Source: Planifilum fimeticola (GTDB lineage Bacteria > Bacillota > Bacilli > Thermoactinomycetales > DSM-44946). Taken from it: a stretch of DNA of 64,000 bases. This document shows, one piece after another, positions 33,362 through 41,526 of this stretch. The number at the start of each line of letters is the position of its first letter. Within the stretch, counting starts at the first letter, position 1. The position numbers and the translations under genes were made by a program. The notes beneath the pieces are model-generated. The model was not told the origin of the DNA. It searched no databases and was given only the letters and a program-made list of their open reading frames with translations. The stretch lies in assembly GCF_003001905.1 (NCBI RefSeq), contig NZ_PVNE01000007.1, forward strand, positions 62,001 through 126,000. Direction: 5' to 3'.

Positions 33362-35108
33362 ACGAGAGCCCCTTTTCCCGGATTCCGTATTTGTAAGCCT
33401 TCCGCATCGCCGTGGACTGGCTGATCCCCAGATGCTTCGCCACCTGATAGGAGCTGTGGTGCCGCCTGTAGGCCTCGGCCAAAATGGACCGCTCCAGGTG
33501 GGACAAAATGTCGTTCAGGGAATCGAAGGAGCGGTTCAATCCGGACAGATCGTAGGTTTCCCCGTTGATCTCCGGAACCTTTCTGCCTCCGTCCGCGGGG
33601 GACGGACCGCTTCGACCTTCCCGGATCTCCGGGATGTGCTCCGGCCGGATCGCATCCTCCGGACAGGTGATCACCAGCCGTTCCACCATATTGGCCAGCT
33701 CCCGGACGTTTCCCGGCCAGTCATACCGCTCCAGTTTCTCGAAAACCTCCGGGACGAAGTAGCAGGATCGGCGATATTTGCGGTTGAACTTGTCCAGATA
33801 GTGGACGAGCAGGGGCTTGATATCCTTCCTTCTCCGTCGGAGGGGAGGAATTTCGATGGGCACCACGCTGATGCGGTAATAGAGGTCCTCCCGGAACTGG
33901 CCCCTTTGCACCATCTCCTTCAAATCCCGGTTCGTCGCCGCGATGATCCTCACGTTGACCGGAATCGACCGGACCCCTCCCACCCTCCGAATCTTCTTCT
34001 CCTGAAGCACCTGCAGGAGCTTGACCTGCATCGACAGGGGCAGCTCCCCGATCTCATCCAGGAGGAGGGTGCCGTTTTCGGCGATCTCAAACATGCCCGG
34101 TTTTCCCTCCCTCCGGGCACCGGTGAAGGCGCCCCCCTCGTAACCGAATAATTCCGATTCGATCAGTTCTTCCGGGATCGCTCCGCAGTTGACGGTGATG
34201 AAGGACCCGCTTTCGTAACGGCTGCTGTTTTTGTGAATCAGCCGGGCGAACACTTCCTTTCCCACCCCGGATTCCCCCAGCAAAAGCACCGTGGCGTCCG
34301 TTCCGGCCACCCGCATCGCCAGGTGGTACGCCTGTTGCATCACCACGTCGTTCATGACGACGGAGGGTTCCTCTTTCAGATACAACTTTCTCAATTCGGA
34401 CAGTTCTTTGCGGTACCTCTCCGAGCGCTTCCGCGTCTCGTCCAACTCGTCCCGAAGACGGTTCAGTTCCGTCACGTCCCGGATATTGGTGATCACGCGC
34501 ACAATCCGGCCCTCTTCGTCGCAGATGGGGCTGCCAGTGATGATGAGCACCTTTCCGTGTTTGTTCTCCTGCACGGTGCTGACCGTCCTCCCGGTCTTCA
34601 GCACTTCCAGCGTGACGGACTTCTTCAGAATCCCCCGCTTTTCCAGATAGCGGACATCCTTGCCGATGTAATACTCCTTGGGAATGCCCGTCAGCCTTTC
34701 AATGGCCGAATTGGTATGGAGGGTGATTCCGTTGTGATCCGTGATGTAGATGCAGTCATAGGAGTTTTCGAGCAGGGTGTCCAGATCCAACCCGCTGGAG
34801 GACGGAGGGGGAGCGCTCGGTTTGATGGCCACCTGTTCCAGCGAATAGAGAATCCAACCCTCCGGCTCTTCCAAGGTGCTGTAGCGAACGCGGTACTCCT
34901 TGCCGCCGATCCGTTGAACCCCCGGATGCTCCTCGGAAGAAGTCGCTTGAATGAACGACACCCAGGACGAATGCTCCGCGATCTGCTCCTCGCACAGCCG
35001 GAGCAATTCCCCGTTTCCGTACCGGATCCTGCCCGCATCGTCCACCACCGCCATGGGGCAGGGAGTCTGGTTCCACAGGTGCTGCCAATCGAGTTGTTGC
35101 TCAGCCAT
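33360..35108 (-). CDS. Sigma-54-dependent activator (PAS, AAA+, Fis-type HTH)
   Basis: The 582-residue enhancer-binding protein has a short N-terminal sensory region (PAS-like, residues 1-95), a typical PAS domain (about 108-215) and a coiled linker. An AAA+ domain follows with Walker A LGESGVGKE (near 280), the sigma-54 contact motif GAFTGA (near 328) and Walker B LLLDEIGELPL. It ends in a Fis/TyrR-type HTH (YQVAKHLGISQSTAMRKAYKYG). It should open promoters made by RNA polymerase-sigma-54, and two such promoters lie directly downstream. The ligand is probably a fatty acid or its CoA ester, by context only. Start at ATG 35108 after GAGGGGG. Confidence 0.92.
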   Translation of the reverse strand: MAEQQLDWQHLWNQTPCPMAVVDDAGRIRYGNGELLRLCEEQIAEHSSWVSFIQATSSEEHPGVQRIGGKEYRVRYSTLEEPEGWILYSLEQVAIKPSAPPPSSSGLDLDTLLENSYDCIYITDHNGITLHTNSAIERLTGIPKEYYIGKDVRYLEKRGILKKSVTLEVLKTGRTVSTVQENKHGKVLIITGSPICDEEGRIVRVITNIRDVTELNRLRDELDETRKRSERYRKELSELRKLYLKEEPSVVMNDVVMQQAYHLAMRVAGTDATVLLLGESGVGKEVFARLIHKNSSRYESGSFITVNCGAIPEELIESELFGYEGGAFTGARREGKPGMFEIAENGTLLLDEIGELPLSMQVKLLQVLQEKKIRRVGGVRSIPVNVRIIAATNRDLKEMVQRGQFREDLYYRISVVPIEIPPLRRRRKDIKPLLVHYLDKFNRKYRRSCYFVPEVFEKLERYDWPGNVRELANMVERLVITCPEDAIRPEHIPEIREGRSGPSPADGGRKVPEINGETYDLSGLNRSFDSLNDILSHLERSILAEAYRRHHSSYQVAKHLGISQSTAMRKAYKYGIREKGLS

Positions 35109-35484
35109 CACTTACCCCCTCGCAAACGGAATTTTCCACGGCCCCATCCCCTCGCCGGAAACGGGCATCAGGTAACATACTTCCCTATTCTTTTATCTGT
35201 CTCCTTTTTTTTCGCAAAAAATGCCCCCTCCCTGCCGCTTCTTCCGCCAACGGATTTCCGTCCAATCACCCGTCATCCGGCCGGGCTTGTCATTTCCAAG
35301 TCTTTCAAGTATGATATAAATGTGTTTGTTATCAGCCACTGAACGCGAGTGCTAACAACTCCGCTTTTCCTCCGCATCGTTCCGTCTTCGCACCTTTTCT
35401 CTCTGTCCACTCATCTCTTTGCAACTCTCATTCGTCTCTTTGTTGGCATAGAAATCCGATTTCTATCCAATGGGGGGATGCATG
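35109..35484. other. Divergent intergenic region with a sigma-A promoter
   Basis: Contains the clear plus-strand promoter at 35287-35315 for the mannose operon and a leader of about 160 bases. No clear promoter for the activator gene was seen; a weak -24/-12-like match was rejected. Confidence 0.5.
35287..35315 (+). promoter_or_regulatory. Sigma-A promoter of the mannose/glycosyltransferase operon
   Basis: TTGTCA (35287-35292) and TATGAT (35310-35315) are exactly 17 bp apart, each with 5 of 6 consensus bases. RNA would start near 35322. Confidence 0.7.
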
Positions 35485-36519
35485 ATGCAAGCGTTGCTGT
35501 TGGCAGGGGGATTGGGCACGAGACTGAGACCTCTGACGGAACACCTCCCCAAACCCATGGCACCGGTGGTCAACCGGCCATGGCTCGAACACCTCCTCAA
35601 GCACCTCCGATCGCAAGGCCTCTCCGACTTTGTCATCGCCGTCAAGCACAACGCGGACATCATCCGGAATCACTTCGGTGACGGCCGCCGTCTCGGAGTA
35701 ACCATCGCTTACAGCCAGGAGCCCGAACTGCTCGGCACGGCGGGGGCGATCAAGCACGCGGAACCGCTGCTTTCGGCCGATCGGTTCATCGTGGTCAACG
35801 CGGACATCATTCACCATGTGGACCTGATGCCTCTCTTGGAATTTCATCGTTCCTCCGGCGCGATGGTCACGATTGGCTTGACGGAAGTCGAAGACCCTTC
35901 CCAATACGGAGTGGTTCAACAAACCCCTTCCGGGCGGATCCTTCGGTTCGTGGAAAAACCCCCTCGGCACGAGGCTCCTTCCAACCGGATCAACGCAGGG
36001 ATCTATGTGATGGAAAAAGAGACCCTCTCTTGGATTCCCGCCGGACGAGCGGTTTCCATCGAACGGGAAACCTTCCCGCTCCTGATCCGCAAGGGACTGC
36101 CGGTCTACGGCTGTGCGGTCCGCGGCTACTGGCTGGACATGGGAACCCACGACCGCTATCTCGCCCTGCACCGGGATGCCCTCGACGGCAAAATCGGGCT
36201 TCAGCTTCCCTATCCGATGAAGGCGGAGGGAGTCTGGATCGGCGAGGACACCCACATCTCCAGCCACGCGAAGCTGATTCCACCCGTCGTCATCGGCCGC
36301 GGAACGAGGGTGGAGCGCGGAGCGGTCCTCGGACCCTACGCGGTGCTGGGTGAGGGCGTGACGGTTCAAGCGGACAGCCGCTGTGCCCATGCCGTCGTCC
36401 TGCCGGGAACCCGTCTCGAAGGAAACCGCGTGTTCCGACACGCCGTCGTCGCCCCCGACTTCATGGTCACAACCCGCCTTCCCGGCGATCTCATCCGCCA
36501 AGGAGTGATGCAGCCATGA
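35485..36519 (+). CDS. Sugar nucleotidyltransferase (mannose-1-phosphate guanylyltransferase-like)
   Basis: The 344-residue enzyme joins a nucleotidyltransferase domain (LLAGGLGTRLRPLTEHLPKPM at residues 5-25, then FIVVNADIIHHVDL) to a left-handed beta-helix tail with hexapeptide-like repeats (VWIGEDTHISSHAKLIPPVVIGRG). With PMM and ManA in the same operon, GDP-mannose formation is the likely job, although glucose-1-phosphate cannot be excluded. The ATG at 35485 is seven bases after GGGGGG; ATG 35482 is an alternative. It is the first gene of a five-gene unit. Confidence 0.82.
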   Translation: MQALLLAGGLGTRLRPLTEHLPKPMAPVVNRPWLEHLLKHLRSQGLSDFVIAVKHNADIIRNHFGDGRRLGVTIAYSQEPELLGTAGAIKHAEPLLSADRFIVVNADIIHHVDLMPLLEFHRSSGAMVTIGLTEVEDPSQYGVVQQTPSGRILRFVEKPPRHEAPSNRINAGIYVMEKETLSWIPAGRAVSIERETFPLLIRKGLPVYGCAVRGYWLDMGTHDRYLALHRDALDGKIGLQLPYPMKAEGVWIGEDTHISSHAKLIPPVVIGRGTRVERGAVLGPYAVLGEGVTVQADSRCAHAVVLPGTRLEGNRVFRHAVVAPDFMVTTRLPGDLIRQGVMQP

Positions 36520-37712
36520 TCCACCCGGCCTATGTCAGCACCTACGTGCCAAAACGGTGCGGACTCGCCACCTACACCCATCATCTCCGAACCTACGTCC
36601 GCAAAGCGCACCGAGGGGAGGGCTCAGAGCCGGTCGATACGGTGATCGCCGTCGTCGATCCCGAAGAACCCTTAGATTACGACCCCTCGCTGCGGCTGAT
36701 CCGACGAGACATCCGCGAAGATTACCGCGATACGGCCCGGCGCTTGAACGACAGCCCGGTCACCGTCGTTTCGCTCCAACACGAGTTCGGCATCTTCGGC
36801 GGCGACGCCGGCGAATACGTGCTCGACTTCGTGCGGGAGCTCCACAAGCCCCTGGTCACCACCTTTCACACCGTCTTCCATTCCCCCCGGGAACCCTACC
36901 GCAGCGTTCAGGAGGAAATCGCCCGGCGGAGCGACCGCATCCTGGTCATGAACCGGCACGCCGTCGATCGGTTGGCGGATCAATACCGGGTACCGAAAGA
37001 CAAATGCGTGTACATCCCCCACGGCACCCCGTCACCGGTGCCGGAACAGCGCGAATCAATGCGCGCAAAGCTCGGTTGGTCGAACCGGCGGGTGCTGATG
37101 ACCTTCGGGTTGCTCAGCCCCAACAAGGGGATGGAGATGATCCTCCAAGCCCTGCCGGAGGTGGTTCGCCGCCTCCCCGACGTCCTGTACGCCATCGTGG
37201 GCCAAACCCATCCCCAGGTGAAAAAAGCGGAGGGGGAAGCCTACCGCGAACGCCTCAGGGACATGATCCGGGAGCAGAACCTGGACCGCCATGTGGTGAT
37301 GATCGACCGCTACCTCTCCGAATCCGAATTGGTGCACACCATCATGGCATGCGACTTATACGTCACTCCCTACCCCGGAATGGAACAGATCACGAGCGGC
37401 ACGCTGGCCTACGCGGTGGGATTGGGCAGACCCGTCCTGAGCACGCCCTATGCTTACGCGCGGGACTTGCTCGGCCCCTACCCCGAACTGCTCATCCCGT
37501 ACGGTGACGCGGATGCCTGGGCCCGAGCCCTCATCGCCCACCTGTCCGATACCGGCAAATTGCGGGAGTGGGAGCGGAAAATCCGGGAGATCGGACGCGA
37601 GATGAATTGGCCCCGCGTCGGCGAGCGACACCTGCGGCTGTTCGGTGAGCTGTCTCATCCCCGCAGTTCCGATGCGGGCGGCAGCCGGAGCATCGCATCC
37701 GCTTCCCGTTAA
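36516..37712 (+). CDS. Glycosyltransferase, family 4 type
   Basis: The 398-residue GT-B enzyme has an N-terminal acceptor domain (STYVPKRCGLATYTHHLR) and the GT4 C-terminal donor domain with TFGLLSPNKGMEMILQALPEV and the E-x7-E region YVTPYPGMEQITSGTLAYAVGLGRPVLSTP. It probably transfers mannose from the nucleotide sugar made by the overlapping upstream gene (ATGA). Its last 15 codons look non-family-like (SSDAGGSRSIASASR), and the next gene overlaps by 68 bp in another frame. Confidence 0.85.
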   Translation: MIHPAYVSTYVPKRCGLATYTHHLRTYVRKAHRGEGSEPVDTVIAVVDPEEPLDYDPSLRLIRRDIREDYRDTARRLNDSPVTVVSLQHEFGIFGGDAGEYVLDFVRELHKPLVTTFHTVFHSPREPYRSVQEEIARRSDRILVMNRHAVDRLADQYRVPKDKCVYIPHGTPSPVPEQRESMRAKLGWSNRRVLMTFGLLSPNKGMEMILQALPEVVRRLPDVLYAIVGQTHPQVKKAEGEAYRERLRDMIREQNLDRHVVMIDRYLSESELVHTIMACDLYVTPYPGMEQITSGTLAYAVGLGRPVLSTPYAYARDLLGPYPELLIPYGDADAWARALIAHLSDTGKLREWERKIREIGREMNWPRVGERHLRLFGELSHPRSSDAGGSRSIASASR

Positions 37713-38814
37713 ACTGACCCATCTGAGACGGCTCACCGACGATACGGGAATCATCGAACACGGCATCGGGAAAATCCCCCGCCGGAAGGAGGGCTACTCC
37801 ACCGACGACAATGCCCGGGCCCTTTGGGCCTGCGTCGAATGGGGAAAAATCGCCCGGCGGGGCAGGGATGCCGAAGCGGCGGAACAGCTCGCCCGCCTGT
37901 CCGACACGTACCTGGCCTTCCTGGCCTGGGTTCAAAAAGAGGACGGGCATTTCCACAACAACGTCGCGTACAACCGCCGGTGGGAAGAGGAGGAACCGTC
38001 GGACGACTGCCTGGGGCGCACGCTGTGGTCCACGGCGACCGCCGCGTTGTGGGATCCCGACGGCGACCGTTCCCGCATCGCCCAGCACTTGTGCCGGACG
38101 GGTTTTCGCGCCGCCGATCGCCTCCGGCACCCCCGGGGCATCGCCTTCGCCCTTTCGGCGGCCAGTCTGCTCGTGCGCGAAGCGGAAGCCAATCCCCGGC
38201 TCGAATCTTCATTCCGGGATTGGGTTTTGCGTAATCTGCCGGCGGCTGCCGGCCGTCTGGGAAAAGCGCTGCTCTTGTGGTACCGGCATCATTCCGGGCC
38301 GGGATGGCGATGGTTTGAGGAGATCATGACCTACAGCAACGGCGTCTTCCCCTGGGCCCTGTTTCAGTGGCACAGGACCTTCCCGTCCCGGGAGGCGGAA
38401 CAAATCGCTCGGGAGAGCCTCGATTTTCTGATCGACAAAATGACGTCCCCCGAAGGATTCATTCGGCCCGTCGGAAACCGGGGATGGTGCACCCGGAAGA
38501 AGAACAGCCAATGGGACCAGCAGCCGGTGGAAGTGTTGAAGTTGGCCATGGCCTGCGAGCAGGGCCTTGCGTCGACCGGAGATGCGGTCTACCGGGCCGT
38601 GCTGGAAAAATGTCGGGCGTGGTTCCACGGCGACAATGACCTCCGGGTGCCGATGGCCGACCCGTCGGACGGTTCCTGTTGCGACGGCTTGACGGAAGGG
38701 GGGCCCAACCGCAATCGGGGGGCCGAGTCCACCCTGGCCTATTTGCTGACGGAAGCCATATTCCACAAGACGCGGGAGGGAAAGCACCATGAGCGCGATG
38801 ATGAAACCTGCTGA
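37645..38814 (+). CDS. Alpha/alpha-toroid-like protein, partner of the glycosyltransferase
   Basis: The 389-residue, helix-rich protein begins its family-like part at LTHLRRLTDDTGIIEHGIGKIPRRKEGYSTDDNARAL and looks like an (alpha/alpha)-barrel: repeated helices with conserved Asp, Trp and His residues (DGHFHNNVAYNRRW, EEIMTYSNGVFPWALF, NSQWDQQPVEVLKLA). In my recollection such domains are often fused C-terminally to GT4 domains. The start (GTG 37645 or ATG 37672) lacks a ribosome site and overlaps the GT4 gene. Function is unknown; it may act on the same glycan. Confidence 0.6.
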   Translation: MSCLIPAVPMRAAAGASHPLPVKLTHLRRLTDDTGIIEHGIGKIPRRKEGYSTDDNARALWACVEWGKIARRGRDAEAAEQLARLSDTYLAFLAWVQKEDGHFHNNVAYNRRWEEEEPSDDCLGRTLWSTATAALWDPDGDRSRIAQHLCRTGFRAADRLRHPRGIAFALSAASLLVREAEANPRLESSFRDWVLRNLPAAAGRLGKALLLWYRHHSGPGWRWFEEIMTYSNGVFPWALFQWHRTFPSREAEQIARESLDFLIDKMTSPEGFIRPVGNRGWCTRKKNSQWDQQPVEVLKLAMACEQGLASTGDAVYRAVLEKCRAWFHGDNDLRVPMADPSDGSCCDGLTEGGPNRNRGAESTLAYLLTEAIFHKTREGKHHERDDETC

Positions 38815-40207
38815 CCGAATCGCACCGCACGTGTTTCGGGAATATGACATCCGGGGCATCGTCGGGGAAGAGATCCACGAATTCTTCGCCTATTGGCTGG
38901 GCCGTGCCTTTGCCCGCCGGGTGCGCGCCGAAGGGCAGCATTCGGTGGTGGTCGGCCGCGACAACCGAAAGAGTTCCCCCGCCCTCGCCCGGGCGGTCAC
39001 CGCGGGACTCGTCCAGGAAGGGTGCGAAGTGATGGACATCGGGGAAGTCACTTCGCCCATGTTCTACTTCGGCCTGGAACACCTGGATGTCCCCTCCGGC
39101 ATCATGATCACGGCCAGCCACAACCCGCCCGATGAAAACGGGTTCAAGGTGGCGCAAAACAAGACGACCCTGTATGGCAACGCCGTCAAAAACCTGTACA
39201 ATGAAATGGTGGGTGTGGCCGCGGAAACCGGTCTCGAACCGGAAATCGCCCAAACCTCCCCTTCCAGATCGGTGGACCTTCGTACGCCCTACCTCGACAT
39301 GCTGCAGGAAAAAATCCGGCTCGACGGCCGGCCGTTGAAAGTGGTCGTGGATTGCGGCAACGGAACCGCCTCTTCCTTCGCGCCGGAAGCTTTGGAGCGC
39401 TGGGGTTGTGAAGTGATTCCCCTTTACTGCACGTCGGATCCGACCTTTCCGAACCACCATCCGGATCCCGTCGATCCGAAGAACCTCACGGATCTCATCC
39501 GGACGGTGAAGGAGACGGGAGCGGACCTGGGCATCGCCTTTGACGGCGACGGCGACCGCCTCGGAGTGGTGGACGAAACGGGCCGCATCCGCTGGGGGGA
39601 TCAGCTGATGATCCTCTACTGGCGGGAAATCCTGCCGAAATATCCGGGATGCGACGCATGGGTCGAAGTGAAATGTTCCCAGGCGCTGGTGGAAGAAATC
39701 AAGCGGCTCGGGGGCAACCCCCGTTTCCACCGCACCGGGCATTCCCACGTCAAAGCGACGTTGCGGCGGACCCGGGCGCCCTTCGCGGGGGAGATGTCAG
39801 GGCACCTGTTCTTCAACGACGAATACTACGGGTTTGACGACGCGCTGTACGCCGCGGGGCGGCTGCTGCGAATCCTGTCCCGAAAAAAGCGCCCCCTTTC
39901 CGCCCTGTTTGCGGACGTGCCGCAGTACCACGCCACGTCGGAGACGCGGGTGCCCTGTGAAGAAGCGAAGAAAGCATCGGTGATCGAGCAGGTGAAGGCC
40001 CATTTCGCGAAGAAATACCCGATTGTCGAGGTGGATGGCGCCCGGATTCAATTCCCCTCCGGGTGGGCTTTGGTGCGCAGTTCCAATACCCAGCCGATTC
40101 TCGTGCTCAGGGCCGAAGCGGACAGCACCGAACGGCTGGTCGAGATCAAACGGGAAGTGGAAAGCGTCATCCGCCGCTGCGGCATCACCGCTCCCATTCC
40201 GTGGTGA
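38789..40207 (+). CDS. Phosphomannomutase/phosphoglucomutase
   Basis: The 472-residue alpha-D-phosphohexomutase interconverts hexose-6- and hexose-1-phosphates. The phosphoserine loop is GIMITASHNPPDENGFK, the metal loop is AFDGDGDRLG, the sugar-binding loop is HLFFNDEYYGFDDALY and the phosphate-binding end is VRSSNTQPILVLRAEA. The order matches AlgC-like bifunctional mutases. It connects ManA (fructose-6-P to mannose-6-P) with the nucleotidyltransferase. It overlaps the upstream gene by 26 bp but has its own GGGAGGG site. Confidence 0.93.
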   Translation: MSAMMKPADRIAPHVFREYDIRGIVGEEIHEFFAYWLGRAFARRVRAEGQHSVVVGRDNRKSSPALARAVTAGLVQEGCEVMDIGEVTSPMFYFGLEHLDVPSGIMITASHNPPDENGFKVAQNKTTLYGNAVKNLYNEMVGVAAETGLEPEIAQTSPSRSVDLRTPYLDMLQEKIRLDGRPLKVVVDCGNGTASSFAPEALERWGCEVIPLYCTSDPTFPNHHPDPVDPKNLTDLIRTVKETGADLGIAFDGDGDRLGVVDETGRIRWGDQLMILYWREILPKYPGCDAWVEVKCSQALVEEIKRLGGNPRFHRTGHSHVKATLRRTRAPFAGEMSGHLFFNDEYYGFDDALYAAGRLLRILSRKKRPLSALFADVPQYHATSETRVPCEEAKKASVIEQVKAHFAKKYPIVEVDGARIQFPSGWALVRSSNTQPILVLRAEADSTERLVEIKREVESVIRRCGITAPIPW

Positions 40208-40251
40208 CGACGTGCGCACGCAGACGGACCAAACATCGAAAGGTGGTATCG

Positions 40252-41223
40252 ATGAACAAGATGGAACCGGTCAAATTCACCCCCCTTGCCGTACCGCGGA
40301 TCTGGGGCGGTCACCGGCTGAAATCCTGGTTCGACACCGAAACGGAAGAGCCGATCGGCGAATACTGGCTCATCTCCAGCCATCCCAACGGGACCAGCGT
40401 CGTTGAGGGAGGACCCTTCCGGGGAAAAACCCTGAACGATCTCGTGCGGGATTATCCGGAAGCCTATCTCGGCTCCAGCCCGCAGCCCCGGTTTCCCCTC
40501 CTGATCAAATTGATCGAAGCGGCGCAGGATCTGTCCGTCCAGGTGCATCCGGACGACGAATACGCCCGCAAAGCGGAAGCGGATTTCGGAAAGACCGAGG
40601 CCTGGTACGTGCTGGACTGCCCGGAGGACGGTCGCGTCATCTACGGCCACCGCTTTTCGTCACGGCGGGAGTATCTCCAGGCGGTGGAAAAAAAGCGGGT
40701 AAAGGATTATCTGGAGTACGCCCCCATCGCCCCGGGCAAGCTGGTGTTCGTCCCCTCGCGGACCCTGCACGCCCTGCTGGCCGGCACGACGGTGCTCGAA
40801 ATCCAGCAGACCTCCGATGTCACCTACCGGGTGTACGACTGGGACCGCGTCGATGAACGGGGACGGGGGCGGGAACTGCACATCGACAAGGCGGCCGACG
40901 TCCTCCGGTACGATCGGCAGCCGGATCCCTTCCCGGAGCGGGCGGAGCTCTCCGCAGAGGGCGGCCTGCGCGGATCCCGTCTCGTCTCCTGCCCCTATTT
41001 CACCATCGACCGTTGGAACCTGGCTTCGGGACGCCATTCCTTCGACTTGGGACGCCAAAACAACCCGGACATCCTGATCGTGACGAAAGGAGAAGGGACC
41101 CTGCACTGGTCCGGCGGTGAAATGCCGCTTTCCCGCGGCGACGCCGCGATCGTCCCCGCCACCTTGTCCGGCTACGATGTTTCCTGTACGGCGGAGATGG
41201 AGCTGATCCGCACGTTCTATTGA
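40252..41223 (+). CDS. manA: Mannose-6-phosphate isomerase (ManA)
   Basis: The 323-residue cupin-fold zinc enzyme interconverts fructose-6-P and mannose-6-P. Key residues are in LSVQVHPDDEYARKAEADFGKTEAWYVLD (Q-V-H zinc motif and glutamate), APIAPGKLVFVPSRTLHALLAGTTVLEIQQTSDVTYRVYDW and the C-terminal cupin. The ATG at 40252 follows AAAGGTGG; the open frame upstream overlaps the mutase gene and is not coding. Last gene of the mannose operon. Confidence 0.92.
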   Translation: MNKMEPVKFTPLAVPRIWGGHRLKSWFDTETEEPIGEYWLISSHPNGTSVVEGGPFRGKTLNDLVRDYPEAYLGSSPQPRFPLLIKLIEAAQDLSVQVHPDDEYARKAEADFGKTEAWYVLDCPEDGRVIYGHRFSSRREYLQAVEKKRVKDYLEYAPIAPGKLVFVPSRTLHALLAGTTVLEIQQTSDVTYRVYDWDRVDERGRGRELHIDKAADVLRYDRQPDPFPERAELSAEGGLRGSRLVSCPYFTIDRWNLASGRHSFDLGRQNNPDILIVTKGEGTLHWSGGEMPLSRGDAAIVPATLSGYDVSCTAEMELIRTFY

Positions 41224-41246
41224 AATTCCTCGGCGGGCGACTCCTC

Positions 41247-41275
41247 TTGAAAATCGGATGGAAAACATATAAAAT
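41247..41275 (+). promoter_or_regulatory. Sigma-A promoter of the ABC-F leader
   Basis: TTGAAA (41247-41252) and TAAAAT (41270-41275) are exactly 17 bp apart. RNA would start near 41282, so the transcript begins just before the ribosome site of the upstream ORF. Confidence 0.7.
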
Positions 41276-41297
41276 TCATTTTACCTGAGCAAAGGAG

Positions 41298-41436
41298 GTG
41301 AAGGGAACGATGTGTACCGGTCGGATGGCTTGGTGGAACGAAATTTCCAATATTAACTATGGATTGGCCGCAAACGGGATTCGTGTGCCCTTTTTCAGCC
41401 ATTCCACGACCGGTGCATGAGGAAGGTTCCCTTCAC
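41298..41436 (+). promoter_or_regulatory. Long-range leader RNA stem around the upstream ORF
   Basis: GTGAAGGGAAC (41298-41308, overlapping the ORF's ribosome site) is fully complementary to GTTCCCTTCAC (41426-41436). Inside it, ACCGGTCG (41316-41323) pairs with CGACCGGT (41407-41414) and GTGGAA (41333-41338) with TTCCAC (41402-41407). Nested pairing of this kind around a small ORF is typical of translation-dependent regulators. Confidence 0.6.
41310..41420 (+). CDS. 36-codon leader peptide before the ABC-F gene
   Basis: The peptide (starts MCTGRMAWWNEISNINYG, ends SHSTTGA) has a very strong AAAGGAGGTG ribosome site nine bases before ATG. It is too short to be an ordinary enzyme. It lies between a sigma-A promoter and a terminator that precedes the ABC-F gene, which suggests a regulatory role in which a stalled or slowed ribosome changes RNA folding. 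The peptide sequence itself is not recognised. Confidence 0.6.
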   Translation: MCTGRMAWWNEISNINYGLAANGIRVPFFSHSTTGA

Positions 41437-41470
41437 ACGGATTGCGGCTTTTCAAGCTCACAACGACGAC

Positions 41471-41510
41471 ACCGCAGGTGAGGAAACCTTGCCTGCGGTT
41501 TTTTGTTTTT
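41471..41510 (+). terminator. Intrinsic attenuator before the ABC-F gene
   Basis: The arms ACCGCAGG...AGG and CCT...CCTGCGGT close a short loop and are followed by TTTTTTGTTTTT. The ABC-F ribosome site AAGGAGG begins only two bases after the T-run, so RNA must read through this hairpin to express the gene. Confidence 0.8.
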
Positions 41511-41526
41511 CAAGGAGGGTATATGG

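Noticed and set aside
35205-35225. A third sigma-54-like promoter upstream of the activator gene (GGGGCATTTTTTGC on the minus strand)
   Set aside because: The -24 half deviates from TGGCAC and the stretch is low in complexity. The spacing match alone is not enough.
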